Assembly (NCBI RefSeq): GCF_016907955.1
Contig: NZ_JAFBCX010000002.1
Coordinates: forward strand, 434,001-498,000
Direction: 5' to 3'
DNA length: 64,000 bases
DNA from: Lentzea nigeriaca
Lineage (GTDB): Bacteria; Actinomycetota; Actinomycetes; Mycobacteriales; Pseudonocardiaceae
Shown piece by piece: positions 27,069-34,223 of this stretch (positions are counted from its first letter, which is position 1; each line of letters starts with the position of its first letter). A model generated the notes under the pieces. The model was not told where the DNA came from. It saw only the letters and a program-made list of their open reading frames with translations, and searched no databases. The position numbers were made by a program, and so were the translations under genes.

Positions 27069-28658
27069 GTGTACCAGCAGAACCCGAATCCGACAGGATC
27101 GTTGTTCCTGTCGGCTCTGCTCGCGTTGATACCGCTCGTTGCCGTGCTCGTGCTGCTCGGCGGTCTCAGGTGGAAGGCTCACTGGGCGGGGTTGACCGCC
27201 CTCGTGCTCGCGATCGGCGTCGCGATCCTCGGCTACTCGATGCCGCTCGGGCAGGCGCTCAACTCGGCGGCGTTCGGCGCGGCGACCAGCGTGCTCGTGG
27301 TCCTGTGGATCACGTTCAACGCCATCTGGATCTACAACCTCACCGTTCACAGTGGACACTTCGCCGTGCTGCGACGGTCGTTCAGCTCGATCTCCGACGA
27401 CCAGCGGGTGCAGGCGATCGTCATCGCGTTCTCGTTCGGCGCGTTGCTCGAAGCTTTGGCCGGCGGCGGCGGTCCGGTCGCGATCTGCTCGGTCATGCTG
27501 ATCGCGCTGGGCGTCGACCCGATGAAGGCGGTGGCGTTGGCGCTGATCGCCGACACCGCCCCGGTGGCGTTCGGCGGCATGGGCAACCCGATCACGGTCC
27601 TGAACACGGTCACCGGGCTGCCCGCCGACACGTTCGGCGCGATGACCGGTCGTCAGGTGCCGTTCCTCGCGATGCTCGTGCCGTTCGTGCTGATCTCCGT
27701 AGTGGACGGCAAGCGCGGCCTCAAGCAGGCGTGGCCGGCCGCTCTGGCGGCGGGCGGCTCGTTCGCGATCACGCAGTACCTGGTCTCGAACTTCTGGTCC
27801 TACAAACTGTGCGACATCATCGCGGCCGTCGTCTCGGTGCTCGCGGTGATCGCGCTGGCGCGGGTCTGGCAGCCGGAACGGTCGATCCCGCCGGTCATCG
27901 CGGGCGGTGCGACGACGGACTCGCGGCGCGACGTGATCGTGGCCTTCACCCCGTACGCGATCATCGTGGTGATCTTCTCGATCGCGCAGATCGTGCCGGT
28001 GAAGAAGTTCCTCGACTCGCTGACCTACAAGTTCGCGTGGCCGGGCATGCACCTCGTCGCGCCGAACGGCAAGCCGATCAAGGTCGAGTACGCGCTCAAC
28101 TGGGCGTCCGCGACGGGTTCACTGCTGTTCCTCTCCGGCCTGATCACGTTGGTGGTGCTGGGAATCAGCGCACGGAGGGGCCTGGAGATCTACGGCCAGA
28201 CGATCAGGCAGTTCAGCTGGGCGATCCTGGCGATCTTCGCGGTGTTCTCGCTGTCGTACGTCATGAACTACTCCGGCCAGATCACGACGCTGGGCCTGTG
28301 GCTCGCGGGGACCGGCGCGTTCTTCGCGTTCCTCTCGCCGGTTGTCGGCTGGTTCGGTGTGGCGATCACCGGGACGGACGCGGGCTCCAACGCGTTGTTC
28401 GGCGGTCTGCAGGTCACCGCGGCCCAGCAGCTCGGCACGTCGCCGTTCCTGTTCGGCGCCTCGAACAGCTCGGGTGGCGTGATGGCGAAGATGATCTCGC
28501 CGCAGAACCTCGCCATCGGTACCGCCGCGGCAGGTCTCGTGGGGCGTGAGGGCGACCTGTTCCGCAAGGTGTTCGGCTGGAGTCTGTTGCTGCTGCTGGC
28601 GATGTGCGTGATCGCGTACCTGCAGTCCACACCGGTGCTCGGATGGATGGTGCCATGA
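27069..28658 (+). CDS. LctP-family permease of the uronate locus
   Basis: About 529 residues with 13-14 membrane helices, LctP (L-lactate/glycolate permease, TC 2.A.14) family. Typical segments are FSFGALLEALAGGGGPVAI, FGGMGNPITVLNTVTGLP and the C-terminal GTDAGSNALFGGLQ and FGASNSSGGVMAKMISPQN. Known members move lactate or glycolate with protons. Its place between kduI and a GH88 gene, with ATGA overlap to the latter, argues for uptake of an unsaturated uronate or its 5-keto form. The GTG at 27069 lies 8 bases after AAAGG; the adjacent TTG at 27066 is an alternative. Confidence 0.85.
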   Translation: MYQQNPNPTGSLFLSALLALIPLVAVLVLLGGLRWKAHWAGLTALVLAIGVAILGYSMPLGQALNSAAFGAATSVLVVLWITFNAIWIYNLTVHSGHFAVLRRSFSSISDDQRVQAIVIAFSFGALLEALAGGGGPVAICSVMLIALGVDPMKAVALALIADTAPVAFGGMGNPITVLNTVTGLPADTFGAMTGRQVPFLAMLVPFVLISVVDGKRGLKQAWPAALAAGGSFAITQYLVSNFWSYKLCDIIAAVVSVLAVIALARVWQPERSIPPVIAGGATTDSRRDVIVAFTPYAIIVVIFSIAQIVPVKKFLDSLTYKFAWPGMHLVAPNGKPIKVEYALNWASATGSLLFLSGLITLVVLGISARRGLEIYGQTIRQFSWAILAIFAVFSLSYVMNYSGQITTLGLWLAGTGAFFAFLSPVVGWFGVAITGTDAGSNALFGGLQVTAAQQLGTSPFLFGASNSSGGVMAKMISPQNLAIGTAAAGLVGREGDLFRKVFGWSLLLLLAMCVIAYLQSTPVLGWMVP

Positions 28659-29830
28659 CGTTCAGTCGCAGAACCCTTCTCGGCGCGGCCGTGGCCAGTC
28701 CCGTCCTGTCGGTCGAAGCGTCGTCCTCGTTGTTCCGCGAGTCGTTGGACTACGCGCTCGCGAAGTTGAGGCAGGTCGCACCGAACGTCACCTCGTTCCC
28801 AGAGGAGACGAAGTTCGAGAAGTGGACCTACGTCAACTCCGGCGGCTGGGTCGGCGGGTTCTGGCCGGGCATGCACTGGCTCGCGTTCCTCGACAGCGGC
28901 GACGAGCAGTTCAGGAGGTGGGCGGTGGAGTCGGCGCTGAGGCTCGCCCCGCGGCGCACCGACACGTCTACCCACGACCTCGGCTTCCTGTTCTACCCGT
29001 CGTGGGTCACCGCATACCGGCTCACCAGTGACGCCTCCTGGCGTGACGGCGCGGTGGAGGCCGCGTCGTCGTTGATCCAGCGGTACAACGACAAGGGACG
29101 CTTCATCAGGGCGTGGGGAGCGCTCGGTACGCCGAACAACGCGGGCCGCGCGATCATGGACACGATGATGAACCTCGACCTGCTGACGTTCGCGTCGGAG
29201 CAGACGGGGGAGTCGCGGTTCCTCGACGTCGCGGTGGCGCACGCTCTGACGACCCGCGCGAAGTTCATCCGCCCGGACGGATCGACGCCGCACGTCTTCG
29301 ACTTCAACCCGGACACCGGCGAGGACATCGGGCCCAACACGAACCAGGGCTACAGCCCGACGTCGTGCTGGTCGCGCGGTCAGGCGTGGGGCATCTACGG
29401 CTTCACGACGATGTACCGGCGCACGCGGCGTCGTGAGTTCCTGGAGTCCGCGCGAAAACTCGCCGACTTCGCTTTGGACGCCCTCACCCCGGACCACATT
29501 CCGGTGTGGGACTACCGCTCACCGTTGGCGCCCAACGACGTCAAGGACTCGTCGGCGGGCGCCATCATGGCGTGCGGACTTCTGGATCTTGCTGCCGCGT
29601 CCGGCCGGTTTTCTTATCGCGCTGCGGCTTTGCGCATCCTGGACGCGTTGTGCCGCACGTGTCTGACGACCCGTTCCGAACGGCACGAGGCGATCCTGGC
29701 GCGCGGCACCCGCAACCGCAGGACAGAGACGGGCATCGAGGTCTCCCTGCCCTACGGCGACTACTACCTCATGGAGGCCTTGCTCAGGGTTCTGAAACCC
29801 CGGGAACTCGCCCGCGCGATCGGCCTCTGA
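28655..29830 (+). CDS. GH88-type unsaturated uronyl hydrolase, twin-arginine signal
   Basis: 391 residues, (alpha/alpha)6-barrel family. It releases 4,5-unsaturated glucuronic or galacturonic acid from the ends of lyase products. Catalytic-type Asp lies in STHDLGFLFYPSW and further family motifs are RAIMDTMMNLDLL, GYSPTSCWSRGQAWGIYGF and VWDYRSP. The N-terminus MTFSRRTLLGAAVASPVLSV has the SRRTLLG twin-arginine motif, so export in folded form is likely, unlike many cytosolic GH88 enzymes. ATGA-coupled to the permease. Its last 47 bases overlap the leftward gene at 29784. Confidence 0.88.
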   Translation: MTFSRRTLLGAAVASPVLSVEASSSLFRESLDYALAKLRQVAPNVTSFPEETKFEKWTYVNSGGWVGGFWPGMHWLAFLDSGDEQFRRWAVESALRLAPRRTDTSTHDLGFLFYPSWVTAYRLTSDASWRDGAVEAASSLIQRYNDKGRFIRAWGALGTPNNAGRAIMDTMMNLDLLTFASEQTGESRFLDVAVAHALTTRAKFIRPDGSTPHVFDFNPDTGEDIGPNTNQGYSPTSCWSRGQAWGIYGFTTMYRRTRRREFLESARKLADFALDALTPDHIPVWDYRSPLAPNDVKDSSAGAIMACGLLDLAAASGRFSYRAAALRILDALCRTCLTTRSERHEAILARGTRNRRTETGIEVSLPYGDYYLMEALLRVLKPRELARAIGL

Positions 29831-31151
29831 CCGGTAGCGCGGCGACCAGCACCACGCCGGCGAGCAGCAGTCCCGTGCCGAGCCAGAACAGCGGGATCGA
29901 CTGGTACGCGGCGTTGGTGTAGGCGAGCGGCGGCGCCTTCTGCGGGGGAGGTGCCGCCCCGCCGCCCGGTTCCTGCGTCTGGGGCGGCTGCGCGGTCCCG
30001 CAGACCACGCCACCCTGCGGCGCCGCGGCCCGCACGATCTGCTCACCGAGCGAGATCTGCGCGAGCGCCGCCGGCAGGTTCGGCAGCTTCAGCTTGTCCG
30101 TCGGCAGCAGCTGCACGTCGAGCATCCGAGCCGTGGCACCGAGCTGGAACCCGCTGAACCCATTGCCCGTGAAGCTCGCCTTCTTCTCGTTGAGCCCGGC
30201 GATCTGCAGCTTGATGACGACCAGATCGAGCAGCAGCGGCACGTCCAGCACCGGATGCGCGGCATCGAGCGTGCCGAGCTCCTTGCCGTTCTGGCTGACC
30301 TTCAGCACCGGCGCCGTGTAGGTGATCTTCGACGTCTTCTCGTCGCCGGTCGCAGTGGCCGTGAGTGTGGGCGGGCTGACGACATCGATCTTGATCCCGC
30401 CCGCGATCTCCACGCTGACCGCGCGCATCGCCGACGTCGACTCGACGGCCTTGTTCTTGCTGCCGGGCAGGTCGACGAGCTTCACGGTGGAGTTCGCCTC
30501 GAACGTGTCCGGAATGCTGACGAGACTGGTTTTGGCCGGCACCGGCACCTCGGCCGGCAACGCGCTCAGCACCTCGAGCCCGGCCAGCGACGTCCTGGCC
30601 GTGGCCAGCGGAGTGACGCACGGCCCGAGCTTCTCGTCCCACCGCGCGTGCACGCTGCCGTTGAGTACCCGGAGCTTCCCGAGCGGCGTCTCGGGAATCG
30701 GCAGCCCACCGTTCGCCGGCTGCGGGTTGTCCGGAATCGCCGTCTGCACGAGCGTCCCCGGCGACTGCGGCGACCGCCCCGCCACCGCGAACCCGAACGG
30801 GTTGGCCTGCGTGACCACCCGCTCGGTGCTCAGGTACGCCTCGGTGTTGACCTGCGCACTCGCGAGCCCCAGCCCGAACTCCGTGACCGACTGCTTCGGC
30901 AGCTGGTCGCCCAGCCCAGGCAGGATCGTGTTCGTGGGCACCCCCTGAGGCCCAAGACGCACGACCGTCAAGCCGGTCCCGGCATCCCCGACCGCATGCG
31001 CAAGCGGTTGCGGCCCGTTCGGCGCCGACGCCGGCGGCTGGTTCGGATCACGCGGCCCCGGCACCGGCGTGGTGGGAGGCTGCGAGAGCGCGGGCGCCGC
31101 TACGAGCGCGAGCAACACCCCGGCCAGCGGCACGGACAACGATCGGCGCAT
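29784..31151 (-). CDS. secreted, C-terminally anchored protein of unknown function
   Basis: 455 residues. Signal peptide at 1-23 (ending APALSQ), Pro-rich stretch, a large extracellular region with beta-type repeats and two Cys, a Pro/Gly linker (about 395-420), then a membrane helix (IPLFWLGTGLLLAGVVLVAAL) and a basic tail. This is the layout of SCO1860-like actinomycete surface proteins. No enzyme motif is visible. It overlaps the GH88 gene tail-to-tail by 47 bases. It stands just upstream of tRNA-Thr on the opposite strand. Confidence 0.72.
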   Translation of the reverse strand: MRRSLSVPLAGVLLALVAAPALSQPPTTPVPGPRDPNQPPASAPNGPQPLAHAVGDAGTGLTVVRLGPQGVPTNTILPGLGDQLPKQSVTEFGLGLASAQVNTEAYLSTERVVTQANPFGFAVAGRSPQSPGTLVQTAIPDNPQPANGGLPIPETPLGKLRVLNGSVHARWDEKLGPCVTPLATARTSLAGLEVLSALPAEVPVPAKTSLVSIPDTFEANSTVKLVDLPGSKNKAVESTSAMRAVSVEIAGGIKIDVVSPPTLTATATGDEKTSKITYTAPVLKVSQNGKELGTLDAAHPVLDVPLLLDLVVIKLQIAGLNEKKASFTGNGFSGFQLGATARMLDVQLLPTDKLKLPNLPAALAQISLGEQIVRAAAPQGGVVCGTAQPPQTQEPGGGAAPPPQKAPPLAYTNAAYQSIPLFWLGTGLLLAGVVLVAALPVRGRSRGRVPGVSEP

Positions 31152-31242
31152 GAACCACTCCTCGGCGCTGAGAAGGTGGTGACATCGGTCACGGTCCGTA
31201 CAACGAAGCCGACCCCCGTGAGTGACGGGTCTGCGGACCCGC

Positions 31243-31248
31243 TATAGT
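31243..31248 (+). promoter_or_regulatory. -10 box of the tRNA-Thr promoter
   Basis: TATAGT lies 12 bases before the tRNA 5' end and is the best -10 hexamer in the gap. The -35 region (AGTGAC area, about 31220) is weak. Confidence 0.55.
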
Positions 31249-31259
31249 TATCGCGTCTC

Positions 31260-31333
31260 GCCGCCTTAGCTCAGTCGGCCAGAGCGGCTCACTCGTAATG
31301 AGCAGGTCGTCGGTTCGATTCCGACAGGCGGCT
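31260..31333 (+). tRNA. tRNA-Thr (anticodon CGT)
   Basis: A full cloverleaf is readable. The acceptor stem GCCGCCT (31260-31266) pairs with AGGCGGC (31326-31332). The anticodon stem GCTCA/TGAGC encloses CTCGTAA, giving anticodon CGT. The T arm is GTCGG-TTCGATT-CCGAC. CCA is not encoded. The 3' 43 bases are the left copy of a 51-bp repeat found again at 33633, so this tRNA is an integration site. A tRNA-Thr beside the holB region is conserved in mycobacteria. Confidence 0.96.
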
Positions 31334-31376
31334 CGGTGAGATAAGACCCAGGTCAGGTTTCCTGACCTGGGTCTTT
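31291..31376 (+). repeat. att-like direct repeat, left copy (tRNA-Thr 3' half plus terminator)
   Basis: 31291-31341 (51 bp) is identical to 33633-33683. The similarity continues through the tRNA terminator to 31376, with one mismatch before the stem and a different 3-base loop. A repeat of a tRNA 3' end bracketing unrelated genes is the standard trace of site-specific integration (attL here). Confidence 0.85.
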
Positions 31377-31380
31377 CCTT
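31343..31380 (+). terminator. tRNA-Thr terminator, 15-bp stem
   Basis: AAGACCCAGGTCAGG (31343-31357) pairs with the complementary 31361-31375 around TTT, followed by TCCTTTTG. A classic intrinsic terminator with a T-rich tail. Confidence 0.85.
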
Positions 31381-31509
31381 TTGTTCAGGCCTGTGACGAG
31401 TTGTAGAGCTGCGTTGCTCTGGGCCTCGTGTGTCCCGAAGTGTGCCCATCGGTTCCGGTGGACCTGCGCGGGACGAGCTTGGCCGCCGCCTCCGGCGGCC
31501 CCTTGACCC

Positions 31510-32772
31510 TTAGGTAGGGGACAGGAGGAGGTTCAGTCGCTGGACTGCTGCTCGTCCTCCAGCGCTAATTTCTGCTAGACCGCCGTCATCGGCAGCGCGG
31601 ATCGTTCGTTGGATCTGATGTGGCAGGCGGTGCACCTCTGCTGCGACAAGCGCGGTGCGCAAGGCATCCTCTGCGCCGTCTCGCTGTCGGGCGGCAAGCA
31701 GAACCTGTCCAGCCGTGACTCGTTCGATGATGTGCCATTGTGGTGCGATTGGTGCTGCGTCCGGGACATCCGTTCGCATGAGTTGAACGGCGTCGCCAGC
31801 TCGGTCGGTAGCGACCAGTCCGCGTAGCTTGATCTCTCGGAACGTGAACGGGTTGAACAGCATGCTTCGGCCGCCACCGTCGTCGAGCCGTTCGCGGTAC
31901 CCGTTGATTGCTAGGTCGAACAGGTCCGGGTCACCGTGTTCGCCTGCGGCACGAGCGAGAAGTGCGAACGCGGCTCCCTGCCCCTCACGATCATCGGACA
32001 CGGCGACGGCTCGACTCAGCCGAGCGATGGCTGCGCCGACGTGGTCAGCCTTACGCAGCTCGTTCCCGTGCATCCGCAGTGCGTGAGCGAGGAACGTCCG
32101 GTCGCCAAGGCGTTCGGCGATCACCAGCGCCTTGCCCGTCCAGCGGGCAGCGGCGGTCAGTCGTTCCTCGGGCAGCACCGTGCCGAGCGAGACTCCGAGC
32201 GCGGCACGACCCTGCCCGAGCAGGATCATCGTGTCTCGGTCGGCCCGTCCCTCGGCGGCTCGTGCCTCAAGTCGAGTGACCAGCGGCCACAGCTCGTTGA
32301 CCGCATCGACGGCCCTGCCGGACTGGCGCGCGATCTCAGCAAGGCGGATGGTCGAGTCACCGAACTGGATCATCGCCGCGTAGTCGGCGTCGTCGTTGTC
32401 GGTCACGCCGAGCGCGTGCATCGGCAGCCCGAGCGTCCGCGCGATGTGCCGGCGTGTGGCGACATCGCTGATGTTCCGGCGACCGGTCTCGATCATCGAC
32501 ACGTAGGTCTTGTCGTAGCCGAGTAGCGCGGCGAGCCGTTCCTGACTGAGCTTGTTCAGCCTGCGGTACACCCGCAGGATCGTTGCCAGGTCACGACTTC
32601 TGAGGGCCGCGGTTGCCACTGGTGCCGACCACAACCACACGGCGGGCATGAGCCGACGAGCAGGAACGACCGGGGCGACGTGACGCGCACTGGCGTGACA
32701 GGTGGGACAGATCGGCTCGACGGCGAGCCGACTGAGTTCAGCTCCACACGCGTCACACCGTCCGCCCGTCAT
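31510..32772 (-). CDS. XRE-family regulator with zinc ribbon and TPR-like domain
   Basis: 420 residues. N-terminal zinc ribbon (CDACG...CPTCH, 7-25), a helix-turn-helix of the XRE class (LSQERLAALLGYDKTYVSMIE, about 74-94), then a long alpha-helical TPR-like sensor region (about 125-415). This architecture occurs in actinomycete integrative elements and pairs with NUDIX or oxidoreductase genes. The ATG at 32772 is 3 bases after the NUDIX stop, so the two are one operon. The target and ligand are unknown. Confidence 0.8.
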   Translation of the reverse strand: MTGGRCDACGAELSRLAVEPICPTCHASARHVAPVVPARRLMPAVWLWSAPVATAALRSRDLATILRVYRRLNKLSQERLAALLGYDKTYVSMIETGRRNISDVATRRHIARTLGLPMHALGVTDNDDADYAAMIQFGDSTIRLAEIARQSGRAVDAVNELWPLVTRLEARAAEGRADRDTMILLGQGRAALGVSLGTVLPEERLTAAARWTGKALVIAERLGDRTFLAHALRMHGNELRKADHVGAAIARLSRAVAVSDDREGQGAAFALLARAAGEHGDPDLFDLAINGYRERLDDGGGRSMLFNPFTFREIKLRGLVATDRAGDAVQLMRTDVPDAAPIAPQWHIIERVTAGQVLLAARQRDGAEDALRTALVAAEVHRLPHQIQRTIRAADDGGLAEISAGGRAAVQRLNLLLSPT

Positions 32773-32775
32773 GGC

Positions 32776-33189
32776 TTACCTGACCGCGTCCGCGCGTAGC
32801 CGCTCGAACCACGTAGCGATCGAGCGCTTGTAGCCCACTGGCATGTTCAAGCCTGGCACTTCGTCCTCGGCGAACAGGCCGATTTCCTTGTGCTCGTGGG
32901 AAAGTACGGGCTCGCTGTCGCCGTCCGGGTGGCAGCCGTAGGTCACGATGAACACGTTCTTCTCGGCGACGTTGATGTAGTACATCCACGTGTCGAGGAT
33001 CGGCCCGGTGGTCACCTTCCACTGCGTCTCTTCGGTGATCTCGCGCGCGACGCACTCTTCTGGGGTCTCACCAGGCTCGATTCGACCTCCCGGCAGCTCC
33101 CACTCCTCACGCTCGTTCTTCAGCAGCAACACCTTGCCGTCGCGGACCACCACGCCCTTGATCGAGACGGGGTAGGCAAGCTGGCTCAT
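32776..33189 (-). CDS. NUDIX hydrolase
   Basis: 137 residues. The NUDIX box GG-x5-E-x7-REITEET is complete at about 35-56 (GGRIEPGETPEECVAREITE), with the required REx2EE core. It should hydrolyse a nucleoside diphosphate linked to another group; the substrate cannot be read. It starts MSQLAYPVSIKGVVVRDGKVLLLKN. It is inside the tRNA-Thr element and directly upstream of the XRE regulator on the same strand. Confidence 0.88.
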   Translation of the reverse strand: MSQLAYPVSIKGVVVRDGKVLLLKNEREEWELPGGRIEPGETPEECVAREITEETQWKVTTGPILDTWMYYINVAEKNVFIVTYGCHPDGDSEPVLSHEHKEIGLFAEDEVPGLNMPVGYKRSIATWFERLRADAVR

Positions 33190-33270
33190 CGAGGTGTCCT
33201 CCGAGGTTCGTGGGCGGGCCGCTCAACGGCAACGCAGCACCGGAACCCACCATGCCGAGGCGACTCGGTG

Positions 33271-33299
33271 TTGACAACCTGTCACTGGACGTGGTGGAT
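33271..33299 (+). promoter_or_regulatory. candidate sigma-70-type promoter for the short ORF at 33352
   Basis: TTGACA at 33271-33276, 17-bp spacer, then GTGGAT at 33294-33299. The -35 is perfect and the -10 is weak. It points at the ORF starting 53 bases downstream. Confidence 0.4.
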
Positions 33300-33351
33300 C
33301 AAACGGCGTTCTGCTGATCCCGTAGACGAGTCGTCTCGGGAGGTAGACGCC

Positions 33352-33573
33352 ATGATCGAGCCGTATCGCGTCAACGCGGACTCCACCGACCTGGTCGAGC
33401 TGATCGCTGAGCAGGGACTCGCTGTAGTCGACGGTCTCGACGGCCCCGAGGGCCTGCTCAGGCTTGCGAAGTCGATCGCCGTTGTCGTGCCGCAAGGTGT
33501 GCTCATTGTGTGCCCGAACGCTCCGGAACGAGCTGATCGACAACGACACCGAACGTCAGCCGCACCGGCCTGA
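33352..33573 (+). pseudogene. short ORF, possible truncated TauD/TfdA-type dioxygenase N-terminus
   Basis: 73 codons from an ATG preceded by GGGAGG at 8 bases, so translation is plausible. Residues 1-45 (MIEPYRVNADSTDLVELIA, then QGLAVVDGLDGPEGLLRLA) resemble the N-terminal cap of clavaminate-synthase-like or TauD oxygenases. The tail (CPNAPERADRQRHRTSAAPA) does not. None of the iron-binding HxD...H motif is present. It ends 60 bases before the right att copy. Probably a fragment cut by element rearrangement. Confidence 0.35.
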
Positions 33574-33632
33574 CAAGGATCAATCAGACCGGTACGCCAT
33601 CACCCGTCAGCCCTCAACACGAACACCGGGGA

Positions 33633-33718
33633 ACTCGTAATGAGCAGGTCGTCGGTTCGATTCCGACAGGCGGCTCGGTGAGACAAGACCCAGGTCAGGA
33701 ATCCTGACCTGGGTCTTT
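33633..33718 (+). repeat. att-like direct repeat, right copy
   Basis: 33633-33683 is identical to 31291-31341, and the terminator copy at 33685-33717 follows. It carries the tRNA-Thr anticodon loop to 3' end but no 5' half, so it is not a functional tRNA. It marks the right end (attR) of the integrated element. Confidence 0.85.
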
Positions 33719-33720
33719 CT
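33685..33720 (+). terminator. duplicated tRNA-Thr terminator
   Basis: Same 15-bp stem as 31343-31375 with loop AAT in place of TTT, then TTTCTG. It would stop transcription leaving the element rightwards. Confidence 0.7.
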
Positions 33721-34116
33721 GTATCTCCACGTCCGCCCGCAGTCGCAGCGCGATCGAGCGGTGTCGCGCTCGGGCATGGTCAAGCCGGCCACGTCGTCAC
33801 GCCCAGCACCGCCGGTTGACAGCCCGCCGTTGCGGGGCCTGGCCGAGCCGATCCACGGCGCGGTCCAGCCGTGACGAACATCTGGTGAGACAGCAGGCCG
33901 GGATCGCAACCGCGGACTAAGCTCGCCCGTGTCCGGTGGAAGACGCAGTTACCAGGGCGTTCCAGCGGGGCGCTTAACGTGAGCTGGGTCTCACTGGTTA
34001 ACATCGCCGACCTTCGCGCGATGAACCACCATCGGGTCCGGCGAGTCTCGAGCGTCGTCCCGTGCCCAGGTGATCTGATGCGCACACCTCGGAAGTTAGA
34101 AGGAGGAACGCACACC
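33719..34116. other. 398-base gene-free stretch beyond the right att copy
   Basis: No gene is supported on either strand: the open frames lack Shine-Dalgarno sites and codon bias. It probably contains flanking DNA disturbed by past insertions, plus the promoter of the 11-codon ORF at 34117. Confidence 0.5.
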
Positions 34117-34152
34117 ATGTCGTACATGGGCGGCGAGAACGGCGACAAGTGA
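34117..34152 (+). CDS. 11-codon ORF with a perfect ribosome-binding site
   Basis: AGAAGGAGG at 34098-34106 precedes the ATG by 10 bases. The ORF reads MSYMGGENGDK and stops. The initiation region is stronger than for most genes in the window. The peptide has no signal sequence or membrane segment. It could be a leader peptide, a micropeptide or the start of a lost gene. Nothing downstream on the same strand suggests an attenuated gene; a hairpin pair follows at 34173-34220. Confidence 0.35.
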   Translation: MSYMGGENGDK

Positions 34153-34172
34153 GTCGCTGACCTGGGCATTGT

Positions 34173-34220
34173 GCCCCGTCAAGGGGGCCTGCACGGTCAC
34201 GTGTGCGGCTTGTGCAGGCC
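34173..34220. terminator. hairpins between the 11-codon ORF and a convergent gene
   Basis: A small GCCCC/GGGGC stem overlaps a 9-bp stem, GGCCTGCAC (34186-34194) with GTGCAGGCC (34212-34220), that ends 4 bases from the stop of the leftward gene at 34224. Likely a bidirectional terminator. Confidence 0.5.
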
Positions 34221-34223
34221 GTT

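Larger units (their letters stand above)
31334..33683. mobile_element. 2.3-kb integrated element remnant in tRNA-Thr, no integrase
   Basis: The segment lies between direct repeats of the tRNA-Thr 3' end. Contents are an XRE-type regulator, a NUDIX hydrolase and a short ORF with a dioxygenase-like N-terminus. Regulators with a Cys4 start plus NUDIX genes are common cargo of actinomycete integrative elements. No integrase, excisionase or replication gene is seen, so it is a deletion remnant or an element mobilised in trans. Third-position bias is a little weaker than in the flanking core genes. Confidence 0.7.

Noticed and set aside
31189..31449. Minus-strand ORF across tRNA-Thr
   Set aside because: It is a translation of the complement of the tRNA, a frequent misannotation.
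31381..31509. Possible integrase tail at the left end of the tRNA-Thr element
   Set aside because: The residues between the terminator and the XRE gene show no tyrosine-recombinase motif (no R...HxxR...Y); nothing to support an integrase.
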